Source: JAICMB01 sp035295125
Lineage (GTDB): Bacteria > Acidobacteriota > Terriglobia > Bryobacterales > Bryobacteraceae
Length of the DNA stretch: 64,000 bases
Reading direction: 5' to 3'
NCBI GenBank assembly: GCA_035295125.1
Contig: DATGJP010000084.1
Location: 62,001 to 126,000, forward strand
The notes under the pieces were generated by a model. That model made no database searches. It worked only from the letters and a program-made list of their open reading frames with translations, and was not told where the DNA came from. Shown here piece by piece: positions 53,981 through 62,077 of the stretch. Each line of letters begins with the position of its first letter. Within the stretch, counting starts at the first letter, position 1. The position numbers were made by a program, and so were the translations under genes.

Positions 53981-55207
53981 ATGATGTCTGCCATCGACAG
54001 GTCCCTTCAGCTGCTTCTGACCCTAGGCACGCTATGCGCTGTCTCGAACGCCCAAATCCCGATTGCACAGTCGGGAGGTGGTGTAAACCTCTTCAACAGT
54101 GATCTGGCGGTTTTCGAAGCCGGAGAATCACGCGCTGATCTTCCTTGCACCGTAACGCCCGTTAAGGCGCAACTGGGATTTGATCTGCGATTCCATGCCG
54201 GCTACGAAGTAACCATCCCACTGAAGGATCTCGCAGGTTCCGAGAACCTTCTGACCACGCTCTTCCGCGTGGCTCCGGCTGACCAGCCCAGCAAGTACTC
54301 CTACTTCGTCCAGCGCATTCGTGTGCCGCTGATCGAAGACAACCCCAAGGGTGATGCATATCTTCAGGGCGCATTTGACCTGGGTGAGGGAGATTACCAC
54401 ATAGAATGGCTGATGAGAGACCGGGCCGAGCGGGTGTGCTCGTCTTCATGGGACGCCGACGCCGAACTTGCGGACAAGGACCGGCAGATCGCCCTTTCCC
54501 TGTCTGCTAAGCAGATCCAGGCCTCCGACCAGGAACAGTTCAAAGAAGAACCACCTGTTCAAAGAGTGCAGGATAGCGCGCCACTCAACGTCAAGGTGTT
54601 GATTAATTTTGCCCCGCAAAATGCTCTTTCTGCCACACTTCAGCCATTGGACACCAGCGCCCTAGTATGGATTCTGCGCTCCATCGCCCGCGAACCACGC
54701 ATCGGCAAATTCTCTCTGATCGCTTTCAACATGCAGGAACAGCGCATCTTGTACCGCCAGGAAGATGCCGACCGGATCGATTTCCCCGCCCTGGGCGACG
54801 CGCTGAAGTCGCTAAACCTGGGTACGGTCGACCTCAAACGGTTGGGCGAAAAGCACGGAGATACCGAGTTCCTGTCGGACCTGATTAAGCGTGAAGTCGG
54901 GAACGATCAACAAGCGCCTGATGCTCTGATATTTGCAGGACCAAAGGTAATGTTGGACGCCAACGTGCCGCAGGACTCGCTCAAGCAGGTCGGCGATGTC
55001 AATTTCCCGGTGTTCTATATGAATTATGCCTTGAATCCCCAGGCTGTGCCCTGGAAGGATTCCATCAGCCGGGCCGTCCGGTTTTTTAAAGGCACCGAAT
55101 ACACGATCAGCAAGCCTCGGGATCTCTGGTTTGCCATATCCGAGATGGTCTCCCGGATCGTAAAGACGCGGAACGGAAAACTCGCTGCAGCCGTCTCAAG
55201 TCAATAA
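53981..55207 (+). CDS. Exported VWA-like protein of unknown function
   Basis: The 408-residue protein has a signal peptide (LLLTLGTLCAVSNAQ), an N-terminal beta domain (about 25-190) and a C-terminal part that looks like a von Willebrand A fold (LNVKVLINFAP, FSLIAFNMQEQRILY, APDALIFAGPKVM). The metal-site motif DxSxS is absent, so it is not a standard metal-binding VWA. Proteins of this shape occur in acidobacteria. It is followed after 2 bp by an exported methyltransferase gene, surely in the same transcript. Confidence 0.72.
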   Translation: MMSAIDRSLQLLLTLGTLCAVSNAQIPIAQSGGGVNLFNSDLAVFEAGESRADLPCTVTPVKAQLGFDLRFHAGYEVTIPLKDLAGSENLLTTLFRVAPADQPSKYSYFVQRIRVPLIEDNPKGDAYLQGAFDLGEGDYHIEWLMRDRAERVCSSSWDADAELADKDRQIALSLSAKQIQASDQEQFKEEPPVQRVQDSAPLNVKVLINFAPQNALSATLQPLDTSALVWILRSIAREPRIGKFSLIAFNMQEQRILYRQEDADRIDFPALGDALKSLNLGTVDLKRLGEKHGDTEFLSDLIKREVGNDQQAPDALIFAGPKVMLDANVPQDSLKQVGDVNFPVFYMNYALNPQAVPWKDSISRAVRFFKGTEYTISKPRDLWFAISEMVSRIVKTRNGKLAAAVSSQ

Positions 55208-55209
55208 CA

Positions 55210-55797
55210 ATGAGGGTTTCGTTAATACTCGCACTTGGGGGATGGATGGGTGTGCTAGCCCTTCCTGCCTCCGGACAGGGCGTTCTCCTTGCCCAGGAAC
55301 ACAGGATTAAGCACTACAGCAATAGTCTTTCGCCGTACATCGTCTCGCCGCAGGAAATTGTCGACCGCATGCTGGAACTTGCGGACCTCAAGCAAAACGA
55401 GACGATCTACGATTTGGGCAGCGGTGACGGTCGCATTTTGATCACTGCGGCACAGCGATTCCGAGCCAAGGCAGTCGGAATTGAGATTTCCGATTCCCTG
55501 GTGAACAGCACCACCGAACGGGTCGCCCGGATGGGTTTGCAGGAACGTATCAGGGTGATTCATGCCGACCTGATGCAGGTGGACCTGAGCCCCGCCGACG
55601 TCGTTACGATGTACTTCCCCACAGAGTCTAACGTCATCGTGCGTCCGAACCTCGAAAAGTACCTGCGAGCAGGTGCACGCGTGGTCTCGCATGACTACCA
55701 GGTTCCTGGCTGGAAACCCAATCACGTGGAGAAGGCTGTCGCGGGTTCACGCGACCACAATATCTATCTTTACGTGATGCCTGCTAAGCACGAATAG
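55210..55797 (+). CDS. Class I SAM-dependent methyltransferase with signal peptide
   Basis: The protein (195 residues) has a signal or anchor (MRVSLILALGGWMGVLALP) followed by a Rossmann methyltransferase with the SAM motif IYDLGSGDGRILITAA, the acidic GIEISD, and ADLMQVDLSPADVV. The body resembles DOT1/FAM173-type lysine methyltransferases. A processed, periplasmic enzyme would lack SAM, so either the N-terminus is a membrane anchor facing the cytoplasm or the fold has another use. It is coupled to the VWA-like gene. Confidence 0.82.
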   Translation: MRVSLILALGGWMGVLALPASGQGVLLAQEHRIKHYSNSLSPYIVSPQEIVDRMLELADLKQNETIYDLGSGDGRILITAAQRFRAKAVGIEISDSLVNSTTERVARMGLQERIRVIHADLMQVDLSPADVVTMYFPTESNVIVRPNLEKYLRAGARVVSHDYQVPGWKPNHVEKAVAGSRDHNIYLYVMPAKHE

Positions 55798-55872
55798 AGG
55801 CGGGTGGGACCCCGACCTTTACAAAACACCCCGCTCGGGAAGTTTTTCAGGAAATGGTCGATCGAAGCCTGC

Positions 55873-56421
55873 TTAGAACCACAACAGCTTCACGACGAGA
55901 AAAACCACACCCACCACAAACCCCATCAGCGCCTGGTATTCCTCGTTGCGCCGGTAGAGACTCCACTGAAAGCCACCCCCCGCTCCCGCCCCATGAAGGG
56001 ACGGCCACAGAGCCGGTACACTCCGAGCATACTCTGCATACTCGGGAAACAGATTCCGCAAATGCTGCTCCTCCAGTTCGATCACCGGAAGGTAGACCAA
56101 CAGAAACACAGCGGCGAAGATTCCGGCGAGAATCCAGTTTCGCGATGCGACCACGAGGCCGGCTGCCACGAGCAGCGTCCCCACATACAACGGATTCCGC
56201 ACATGCGCATACGGCCCGCTACGCGCGAGCGACTTATTCTTCGCCAGGTGTCCGGCCGCCCATCCCCGAACCAGGAGCCCCAACAACGACAACGGTACGC
56301 CCGCCGCAAGCGATCGCGAACTGGGATGCGACAGCCAGGCAAATGCCGCGACAAGGATGAAGCCGCTCGGCACTCGCAGCCGCGCTACCAGGTCCGCGTA
56401 GCGCTTAGGAAATGCGGCCAT
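55873..56421 (-). CDS. Isoprenylcysteine carboxyl methyltransferase family membrane protein
   Basis: The 182-residue protein has four to five helices and the ICMT/PEMT signature GPYAHVRNPLYVGTLLVAAG and EEQHLRNLFPEYAEYARSVP. Bacterial members methylate lipids, isoprenoids or unknown acceptors in the membrane. The ATG at 56421 overlaps the upstream heptosyltransferase gene by 17 bp, so it is the last gene of the LOS core operon. A role in lipid or saccharide modification is suggested by that context. Confidence 0.85.
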   Translation of the reverse strand: MAAFPKRYADLVARLRVPSGFILVAAFAWLSHPSSRSLAAGVPLSLLGLLVRGWAAGHLAKNKSLARSGPYAHVRNPLYVGTLLVAAGLVVASRNWILAGIFAAVFLLVYLPVIELEEQHLRNLFPEYAEYARSVPALWPSLHGAGAGGGFQWSLYRRNEEYQALMGFVVGVVFLVVKLLWF

Positions 56422-57367
56422 CCAGCGCCCCGACAAGGATGGAACGCAGCAACTCGAACACTTGCTCGGGCGTGATGGCCCGCATGCTGACATCCGGCTC
56501 GGGCCGCCGCGAGTGGTCGCGAATTGCGCCGGGCGCACGCAGCACCCGAATGGTGCCCCCGTAGGGGCCGTTGCGCTCCGGGTCAGTGGGGCCGTAAATC
56601 GCCACACCCGGTTTCCCGAGCGCTGCTGCAATATGCATCGGGCCACTGTCCAGGCCCACTACAGCTACCGCCCGGCGCGTAGCATAAATCAAGCCCGGTA
56701 ATCCCGAGATGTGCGCAACCGTTCCCGCTGCCGAAATCGGGCGCGCCCCATTTACAACCAGCGTCAGCCCGAATTCCCGCCGAAGCGCTTCCGCCAAAGA
56801 AGAATAGTGTTCGAGAGGCCACTGCTTCGCCCCCCATCCGGCCAGCGGACTAGCCAGCACGAAGTCTCCCGCGGGTAGTTCGCCCTCCGGCTGTCCATCC
56901 GGCAACGGGAAAGTACGGAGCATGTTGGTCGCGCCCGCCGCGGCTGCAAGGTCCAGGTTGTGATCGACGACATGGACCGATTCCGGCCGCACCCGGCTCG
57001 AATAGAACCATGCCGCAGGCGACTCCCGGACGAACCGCCGGTCGAATCCATAAATCCGCTCCGGACGCGCCACGGCCGCCACAAGAGCCGACTTAATAAG
57101 TCCCTGAAAATCGACGGCGAACTCAAACCGCTCCCTTCGCAGTTCGCGAAAAGCTGACCGTACACTTCTCAGGCTGCGCCGATCGAGTGTCAGGATACGA
57201 TCAATGTACGGATTGCCTTCCAGTAATGCGGTCCACTTCGGCGCGACCACCCACGTGATCTCCGATCGAGGAATGCTGTGCTTCAAGCTGGCCACGGCTG
57301 GAAGCGCATGGATGATATCGCCCATCGATCCAAGCCGCACGACCAGCACGCGCGGACCCTGGCTCAA
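56405..57367 (-). CDS. GT9 heptosyltransferase-like glycosyltransferase (WaaC type)
   Basis: The 320-residue protein has the GT9 features VLVVRLGSMGDIIHALPAV at the N-terminus, SPLAGWGAKQWP, and the donor-site motif GLDSGPMHIAAALGKPGVAIYGPTDP split around the central Gly. It would add a heptose or similar sugar to the lipid A-core. The TTG at 57367 overlaps the preceding stop (TTGA), which fixes the start and gives the usual N-terminal length. Frames further upstream are not supported. Confidence 0.88.
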   Translation of the reverse strand: MSQGPRVLVVRLGSMGDIIHALPAVASLKHSIPRSEITWVVAPKWTALLEGNPYIDRILTLDRRSLRSVRSAFRELRRERFEFAVDFQGLIKSALVAAVARPERIYGFDRRFVRESPAAWFYSSRVRPESVHVVDHNLDLAAAAGATNMLRTFPLPDGQPEGELPAGDFVLASPLAGWGAKQWPLEHYSSLAEALRREFGLTLVVNGARPISAAGTVAHISGLPGLIYATRRAVAVVGLDSGPMHIAAALGKPGVAIYGPTDPERNGPYGGTIRVLRAPGAIRDHSRRPEPDVSMRAITPEQVFELLRSILVGALDGRIS

Positions 57368-57708
57368 GAAGAGGATCCTCCGTTCGAACGGCTGCGAATT
57401 CGTTCCACCAGCCACCGGGTCACATCGGAGTCGGTGGCCTCAGACGGTCCGCCCTCCGCAAGTATGACGTAGTCCACATCCGCCAAAGCAGCGACCAGTT
57501 CCGCCCGCGCCCTTTGCGGCAGGAGTGGATGCTCGGGATTCGTAACCTCGGCGACTAAAACCCGGCCCATCGTCGCTTCGTTTCGAAGCCGACGCACATG
57601 CTCAGCCAAGAGCGGATCAAAGTGTGCGGAGACGTGGCTCACCTCCCGGCCTTCCGTCACGCGCCCCAACTCCGCCCGCGTGATGATCTTCGTTCGTGTG
57701 TCCAACAC
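57364..57708 (-). CDS. Cytidylyltransferase-like protein lacking the HxGH motif
   Basis: The 114-residue protein follows the nucleotidyltransferase alpha/beta pattern of the HldE/RfaE C-terminal domain: SHVSAHFDPLLAEHVRRLRN, then GRVLVAEVTNPEHPLLPQR and LVAALADVDYVILAEG. In active enzymes the first part reads GCFDLLHxGH; here it is FDPLLAEH, so the catalytic HxGH is lost. GTG at 57708 has GGAGGT 12 bp upstream, and the gene overlaps waaF by 92 bp and the next gene by 4 bp. It may be a regulator or structural relic in the ADP-heptose pathway. Confidence 0.68.
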   Translation of the reverse strand: MLDTRTKIITRAELGRVTEGREVSHVSAHFDPLLAEHVRRLRNEATMGRVLVAEVTNPEHPLLPQRARAELVAALADVDYVILAEGGPSEATDSDVTRWLVERIRSRSNGGSSS

Positions 57709-58693
57709 TCCACCGTACCACCTCCAGTAGCTTCAGAGCTTCCTCCGCGACTCGTTCCGACGTCACGCGAGTCATGCAGCGGTGGTCGATGGGGCACTCG
57801 CGCAGCAGGCAGGGGCTGCATTCCACGGGCTCGCGAACCACGCGGGCATGGGAGCCCGTCGGTCCGGTGCCGATATCGTCGGTCGCGCCAAAGATGGCCA
57901 CCGTGGGCACCCCCAGCGCCGAAGCAATATGCATGGCGCCCGAGTCGTTGGTCAGGAACAGCTCACATTCCCCCGCCCTGTCGATAAACTCGGCCAGCGT
58001 AGTCTTCCCGGCGTAATTCGTAACCGGCCGGCCGGCCAGCATGCCCGCAATTTTTTCGCACAGTTCCCGTTCACTACCCGATCCAAACAGCGCAATTTCC
58101 GCATTTCGTTCACCGGCAAGGCGAGCCGCCGCCTCGGCGAAGCGTTCCGGCAGCCACTGTTTTGCCGTTCCATAGGCCGCGCCGGGGCTGACTCCGATGA
58201 TCCGCCGCTCCGTCTGGGTACGGCCAGCGAGTTGAATCGCAGGACTCTCCAGGAGCTCGCCGGTGATGCCGGCGCGGCGCAGCATCTCCAGGTAATAAAA
58301 CCGCTCGTGCCGTGGAATCTCGCCGCGTTTGGGAACAGCAACCGCCCGGCTGAGCAGAAAGCCCCGTCCATCGCGGTCATATCCAAAGCGGTGCGGAATG
58401 CCCGCCAGCCAGGCAATCAGCGCCGCATCGAAAGCATTCTGGAGCAGGATGGCGCACGTGAATCGCCGGGTCCGCAACCGACGCACGATGGTCCACCGGC
58501 TGCGATCATAGAGAATAATCTCGTTAGCGAAGGTCTCCCGGCGGTATAAGTCGGCCACCCAGGGCTTAGCCAGTATCGCGACATGAGCATCCGGGAACCG
58601 CTCGCGAATCGCCCGGAGCGCGGGCAGGCACATGACGGCGTCGCCGACCCAGTTTGTCGCGCGAATCAGAATTCTCGAGAAATCAGCCGTCAC
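57617..58693 (-). CDS. waaF: Lipopolysaccharide heptosyltransferase II
   Basis: The 358-residue GT9 protein begins ILIRATNWVGDAVMCLPAL, the typical WaaF start, and contains GVSPGAAYGTAKQWLPERFA, TNDSGAMHIASALGVPTVAIFG and the Cys-rich CSPCLLRECPIDHRCM segment characteristic of this enzyme. It transfers the second heptose onto the inner core. It is the first gene of a four-gene operon. Its last 30 residues are Gly/Arg-rich and overlap the next gene, so they may be non-essential. Confidence 0.92.
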   Translation of the reverse strand: MTADFSRILIRATNWVGDAVMCLPALRAIRERFPDAHVAILAKPWVADLYRRETFANEIILYDRSRWTIVRRLRTRRFTCAILLQNAFDAALIAWLAGIPHRFGYDRDGRGFLLSRAVAVPKRGEIPRHERFYYLEMLRRAGITGELLESPAIQLAGRTQTERRIIGVSPGAAYGTAKQWLPERFAEAAARLAGERNAEIALFGSGSERELCEKIAGMLAGRPVTNYAGKTTLAEFIDRAGECELFLTNDSGAMHIASALGVPTVAIFGATDDIGTGPTGSHARVVREPVECSPCLLRECPIDHRCMTRVTSERVAEEALKLLEVVRWSVGHTNEDHHAGGVGARDGRPGGEPRLRTL

Positions 58694-58796
58694 CTAAGTA
58701 CTAGAATAGGTCATCAGCCTCTTCGGCAATCTCTGGCTCGCACGGCGCCTCGAATCCGCGGAAGCGAAAGTCGCCGCCGAGGTCACACAAGTTTAT

Positions 58797-59516
58797 GTGT
58801 CGCGAAATCACCTGCTAGGCGCTGCATGCCTGGAGATCCCGGGTGTTACCGTGGCTTTCACGGGCGTCGGTTCCCCGATGACGCAAACCATCGGACTCGG
58901 GATGAACGGGCCAGTCCCCGCGAGCACGCTCAACGAAATCGAGGCCTTCTATCGATCCCATGGTTCGGCCACAACCATTCATGTGTGCCCCCTCGCAGAC
59001 CCCTCCCTCATAGATCTGCTCGGCGCGCGTGCGTATCGTATAACGGAGTTCAATAACGTTCTGGCGCGCACGGCAGACCTGCCGCCGTCCGAGATTACCG
59101 CCGACGTGCGAATCGCGGATGCGGCCAACGCGACATCCTGGGCCACCGTGATCTGTGAGGGCTTTTTTGAAAACGTGCAAATCACCACCGAAGCTATCGA
59201 AATGACGTCGCTGCTTTTTGAAATGCCGGGCGCGATTCCTTGGATCGCCTGTGTAGACGGGGAACCTGCAGCCGGTGGCGGGATGGGCATCCACGACGGA
59301 GTTGCGAACCTATTCGGCGATGGGACACCTCGCCGCTTTCGCCGCCGCGGACTACAAACGAATCTGATTCGCGCGCGCGTCCGTCATGCCGCCGAGCGGG
59401 GCTGCGACCTGATTACCGCTTCGACACTCCCCGGCACTCCTTCGCAGCTCAACTATGAACGACTGGGGTTCCGCGTCGTCTACACCAAGCTTGTCCTGAC
59501 CCGCGAAATGGATTAA
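58797..59516 (+). CDS. GNAT family N-acetyltransferase with an uncertain start
   Basis: The body fits a two-domain GNAT: a first half GVTVAFTGVGSPMTQTIGLG and a second with an acetyl-CoA site near TPRRFRRRGLQTNLIRARV. The GTG at 58797 gives 239 residues, but coding-like sequence (LFGNLWLARRLESAEAKVA) continues upstream in frame to a TAG before 58713 with no ATG, GTG or TTG. Homologues that I remember start with such an LARRLE stretch, so the original start may be an ATC at 58713 or was lost. Confidence 0.72.
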   Translation: MSRNHLLGAACLEIPGVTVAFTGVGSPMTQTIGLGMNGPVPASTLNEIEAFYRSHGSATTIHVCPLADPSLIDLLGARAYRITEFNNVLARTADLPPSEITADVRIADAANATSWATVICEGFFENVQITTEAIEMTSLLFEMPGAIPWIACVDGEPAAGGGMGIHDGVANLFGDGTPRRFRRRGLQTNLIRARVRHAAERGCDLITASTLPGTPSQLNYERLGFRVVYTKLVLTREMD

Positions 59517-59574
59517 TGCGCCTTCACGGTTCTGCCGATTCCAGATTGGTTATCATGAGAAAATTGGAGGGCTT

Positions 59575-60012
59575 TTGTCGGCCTCGGCAACGTTTTCATC
59601 ACCAACATCCGAGAACGTCGGCTTAATCCGCAGTCTTGTAGTCGACAAGCGGCGGCGGTCGTTCGTTTTGGTAGTGCTGTGCACGCTGGTCGGCGCTGCT
59701 GCCCAGATTCTCATCAAACAAGGCGCAACGTCCATCGCGCAGCCAGGTTTCGTGGCGGCAGTGGTCGCGATGTTCACGAATCTCCCGCTGTTCATCGGCT
59801 ATTGCATGTATGGATTCAACGCTGTGCTGATGATCCTGGCGCTGCGCGACGGCGAATTGTCGATGCTGTACCCCATCATTGCGCTCACCTACGTGTGGGT
59901 GACCTTCCTGTCGCTTTGGATCTTCCATGAGCCGATGAACTTTTTCAAGAGCATCGGGATCACGCTGATCATTTGCGGCGTCGGCATCCTGGGACGGGGC
60001 AAAAAGGCATGA
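59575..60012 (+). CDS. SMR/EamA-type small membrane transporter, first of a pair
   Basis: From a TTG at 59575 with GGAGGG just upstream, the 145-residue protein has four membrane helices, typical of the small multidrug resistance fold, with FVLVVLCTLVGAAAQILIKQ, then LRDGELSMLYPIIALTYVWV and FKSIGITLIICGVGIL. An N-terminal cytoplasmic part of about 28 residues is extra. Its stop overlaps the second gene as ATGA, so the two form a heteromer such as ArnEF or EbrAB. Near the LOS genes, a lipid-linked sugar flippase role is possible. Confidence 0.85.
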   Translation: MSASATFSSPTSENVGLIRSLVVDKRRRSFVLVVLCTLVGAAAQILIKQGATSIAQPGFVAAVVAMFTNLPLFIGYCMYGFNAVLMILALRDGELSMLYPIIALTYVWVTFLSLWIFHEPMNFFKSIGITLIICGVGILGRGKKA

Positions 60013-60362
60013 GCGATACACCCGTATCGTCAATGTTGTTGGTGATCTTCGCGTCGTTCATCGGCTCCTGCGGAATGGCGTTTTTGAAGGCAGGGGCGAA
60101 TCGCCTCGCCTTCAACGTGCCGGCCCTCGTCCGCAACTGGAGGCTCACCGCCGGCGTGGGCTTATATGTGATCTCCTCCGCGTTCTTCGTGATGGGATTG
60201 AAACGCGGCGAACTGTCGATCCTGTACCCGCTGGTGTCGCTCGGCTACATCTGGGCGCTGCTGTGGTCGCGCATCTTTTTTGGCGAATTAATGACCAAAG
60301 CAAAATACGCCGGTTTCGCCCTGATTATTGCGGGGGTAGTTGTCCTCAACCTTGGGCGCTAG
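60009..60362 (+). CDS. SMR/EamA-type small membrane transporter, second of a pair
   Basis: The 117-residue partner has four helices (LLVIFASFIGSCGMAFLKAG, LTAGVGLYVISSAFFVMGLK, RGELSILYPLVSLGYIWAL and KAKYAGFALIIAGVVVLNLG). The RGELSxLYPLVSL segment mirrors the DGELSMLYPIIAL of its neighbour, so the two derive from a duplication. The ATG at 60009 overlaps the upstream stop. Substrate unknown. Confidence 0.85.
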   Translation: MSDTPVSSMLLVIFASFIGSCGMAFLKAGANRLAFNVPALVRNWRLTAGVGLYVISSAFFVMGLKRGELSILYPLVSLGYIWALLWSRIFFGELMTKAKYAGFALIIAGVVVLNLGR

Positions 60363-60590
60363 TGTCGGCTGAGGACGAATCCCTTCCGAACGCACGACGA
60401 TTTGTTTTCCGGTTGCTTGTGAGTAATTCGGCGTAGATCCACCAGGGCGGCGCCAGGGTGTGTTGATCGCGCTCCTTCCAAAAAACCACGTCGCCGAAGG
60501 CTCGCAGCAGCGATACCGGACGCTGGCTGTCAGGAAGTCGCCGGAATTCCTGGGCCGTTTTGCGCGACCTGCAGGATTTCGGCTTCCGGT
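60346..60590 (-). pseudogene. Remnant of an unidentified gene next to a repeat
   Basis: In one minus-strand frame a coding-like stretch is readable: FRRLPDSQRPVSLLRAFGDV, then VFWKERDQHTLAPPWWIYAEL, ending at a TGA at 60346. The frame has no start and runs upstream straight into the dispersed repeat, as if the front of the gene had been lost. The Trp-rich end recalls a nucleotidyltransferase-type abortive infection antitoxin family, but I am not sure of that. Confidence 0.4.
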
Positions 60591-60600
60591 CCGCCGGTCA

Positions 60601-60718
60601 AAGTCGGGCAGGCTGAATGCCTGCCCACCTTGGCTCGCAACCTGTTGAGCCGTAAAGGCGGCGCAGGCGGTTTCGCCTGCGCATGCCGCTCTCAAAGACT
60701 TCTGTCACAGGCTGCTGG
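60601..60718 (-). repeat. Dispersed repeat, full-length reference copy
   Basis: This is the best preserved copy. On the minus strand the order is: GCAGCCTGTGACAGAAGTC, TTTGAGAGCGGCATGCGCAG with the hairpin GCGCAGGCG-AAAC-CGCCTGCGC, GGCTCAACAGG-TTGCGAGCC, and the hairpin GGGCAGGC-ATTCA-GCCTGCCC. It lies in the 385-bp gap before the CCA-adding enzyme gene. Confidence 0.88.
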
Positions 60719-60747
60719 TGGACAACAGAAAAACATCGACAGCGTGG

Positions 60748-62058
60748 CTAACTCGCGCGCCGGCCAAATGCCGGGGCCGGCGCGGGCGGAGGCTCCGGCT
60801 CGGGCGGCGGAACAACCTTCTTAGGCCGTGAATCCAACCGGGTCGCGATTAATTCTTCCTTGAGCTTCTGCCACTTCGGTGTTCCAGGCTGGCCGCCCGC
60901 CGCCAGAACGTCACGATCGGTAATCTCCTGTGCCGCGAGAAGATACTTCTGGAAGTAGTTCTTGATACGATCCTGCACCAGCCGCTCGGTGGATTTCAGC
61001 AGCAGAAACAGCAGTTCTTCCGGCTCGGCCCTGGAAACCGCATGGTAGATATGCGAGGGCTTCTGCAGCCTGGCCGACTTCAACTCTTTCTCAAGCTTTT
61101 TCGCCCTAACCTCAAGTTTCTGCCACTGATCGACATCCTCTTTTTCCATGCCGAGGTCCTTGATCAGTGCACTCCTGTCCTTGGGCGACAACTTCTCGGT
61201 CATCACGACCATAAACAGCCCAAAACAGTCGAGATGAACGCCCGGCTGCGACGGAATCATCTGGCGGATCTTTTGCAGTTTCTGAAGCCCCGCCGTGTTC
61301 ACACCCGCATCTACCAGAGCCGCCGAGAACAGCGGTAAAAGCTTCTCCTGGCCGAGAATTTGCACGACATCGGCCATATTCATTTCATTGGCTATATGGT
61401 GCAATTCTTCAAGTAATGCTTGAGGAACGATTTTCGATTCCAGTCCCGCTTCACGGGCATTGTCGTACTGCATCTTCGTGCGCTCGCTGATCGTGAAACC
61501 GAGCCGCACCTGAAACCGAAGCAGCCGGAAAAGCCGGATCGGATCGTCGTAAAGCGTGTAATTGGAGACCGCCCGCAGTTCGCGCCGCTCCAGATCGCCG
61601 ACACCATTGTTCGGATCGAGCAGCAGTCCCTTAGATGCCGGATTCAAGGAAAGAGCGATGGCATTGATGGTAAAGTCGCGTCCGCGCAGGTCTTCATGGA
61701 TTGTGGCTTGCTGCACCTGGGGTTTGGATCCGGGCTTCGGGTACTTCTCCTGGCGCGCCATGCCGATCGTGGCGACGATTCCGCCCGGGAACAGCATACG
61801 GGCGATCTTCCGGGCTTCGTCGACGCGCGTTACCGTGGCGCCGACCTTCTGCTCTATCGTGCGCGCGAGTTTTACCGCGTTTCCCTCCGCCGTGAAATCG
61901 ATTTCAACGATGGGGTACCGGCCCAACATGTCGCGCAAGGCGCCGCCGGTGAGAAAGACATTGATACCGGCCTGAGTTGCAGCCGATTGCACCTCCGAAA
62001 CCACGCGGCTCTGCTCCGAGCTCAGGTGGCTTTCGAGCATAAACAGGTAGTCGCTCAT
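60748..62058 (-). CDS. cca: CCA tRNA nucleotidyltransferase / poly(A) polymerase family
   Basis: A 436-residue class II nucleotidyltransferase. Motifs are FLTGGALRDMLG, the acidic pair region VEIDFTAEG, RGRDFTINAIAL and DDPIRLFRLLRFQVRLGF. It would add CCA ends to tRNAs or A residues to RNA. The C-terminal 25 residues are Pro-rich (PPPEPEPPPAPAPA). The ATG at 62058 is used; a TTG at 62103 would overlap the upstream xerD gene by 26 bp. The first acidic residue is Glu in place of the usual Asp, which may be tolerated. Confidence 0.88.
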   Translation of the reverse strand: MSDYLFMLESHLSSEQSRVVSEVQSAATQAGINVFLTGGALRDMLGRYPIVEIDFTAEGNAVKLARTIEQKVGATVTRVDEARKIARMLFPGGIVATIGMARQEKYPKPGSKPQVQQATIHEDLRGRDFTINAIALSLNPASKGLLLDPNNGVGDLERRELRAVSNYTLYDDPIRLFRLLRFQVRLGFTISERTKMQYDNAREAGLESKIVPQALLEELHHIANEMNMADVVQILGQEKLLPLFSAALVDAGVNTAGLQKLQKIRQMIPSQPGVHLDCFGLFMVVMTEKLSPKDRSALIKDLGMEKEDVDQWQKLEVRAKKLEKELKSARLQKPSHIYHAVSRAEPEELLFLLLKSTERLVQDRIKNYFQKYLLAAQEITDRDVLAAGGQPGTPKWQKLKEELIATRLDSRPKKVVPPPEPEPPPAPAPAFGRRAS

Positions 62059-62077
62059 GAGAGTGTTTTCATACGCA

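Noticed and set aside
60288..60695. A minus-strand gene with the peptide AQQVASQGGQAFSLPDF, also readable at 36388
   Set aside because: The shared peptide comes from the repeat element; both frames are parts of non-coding repeat copies.
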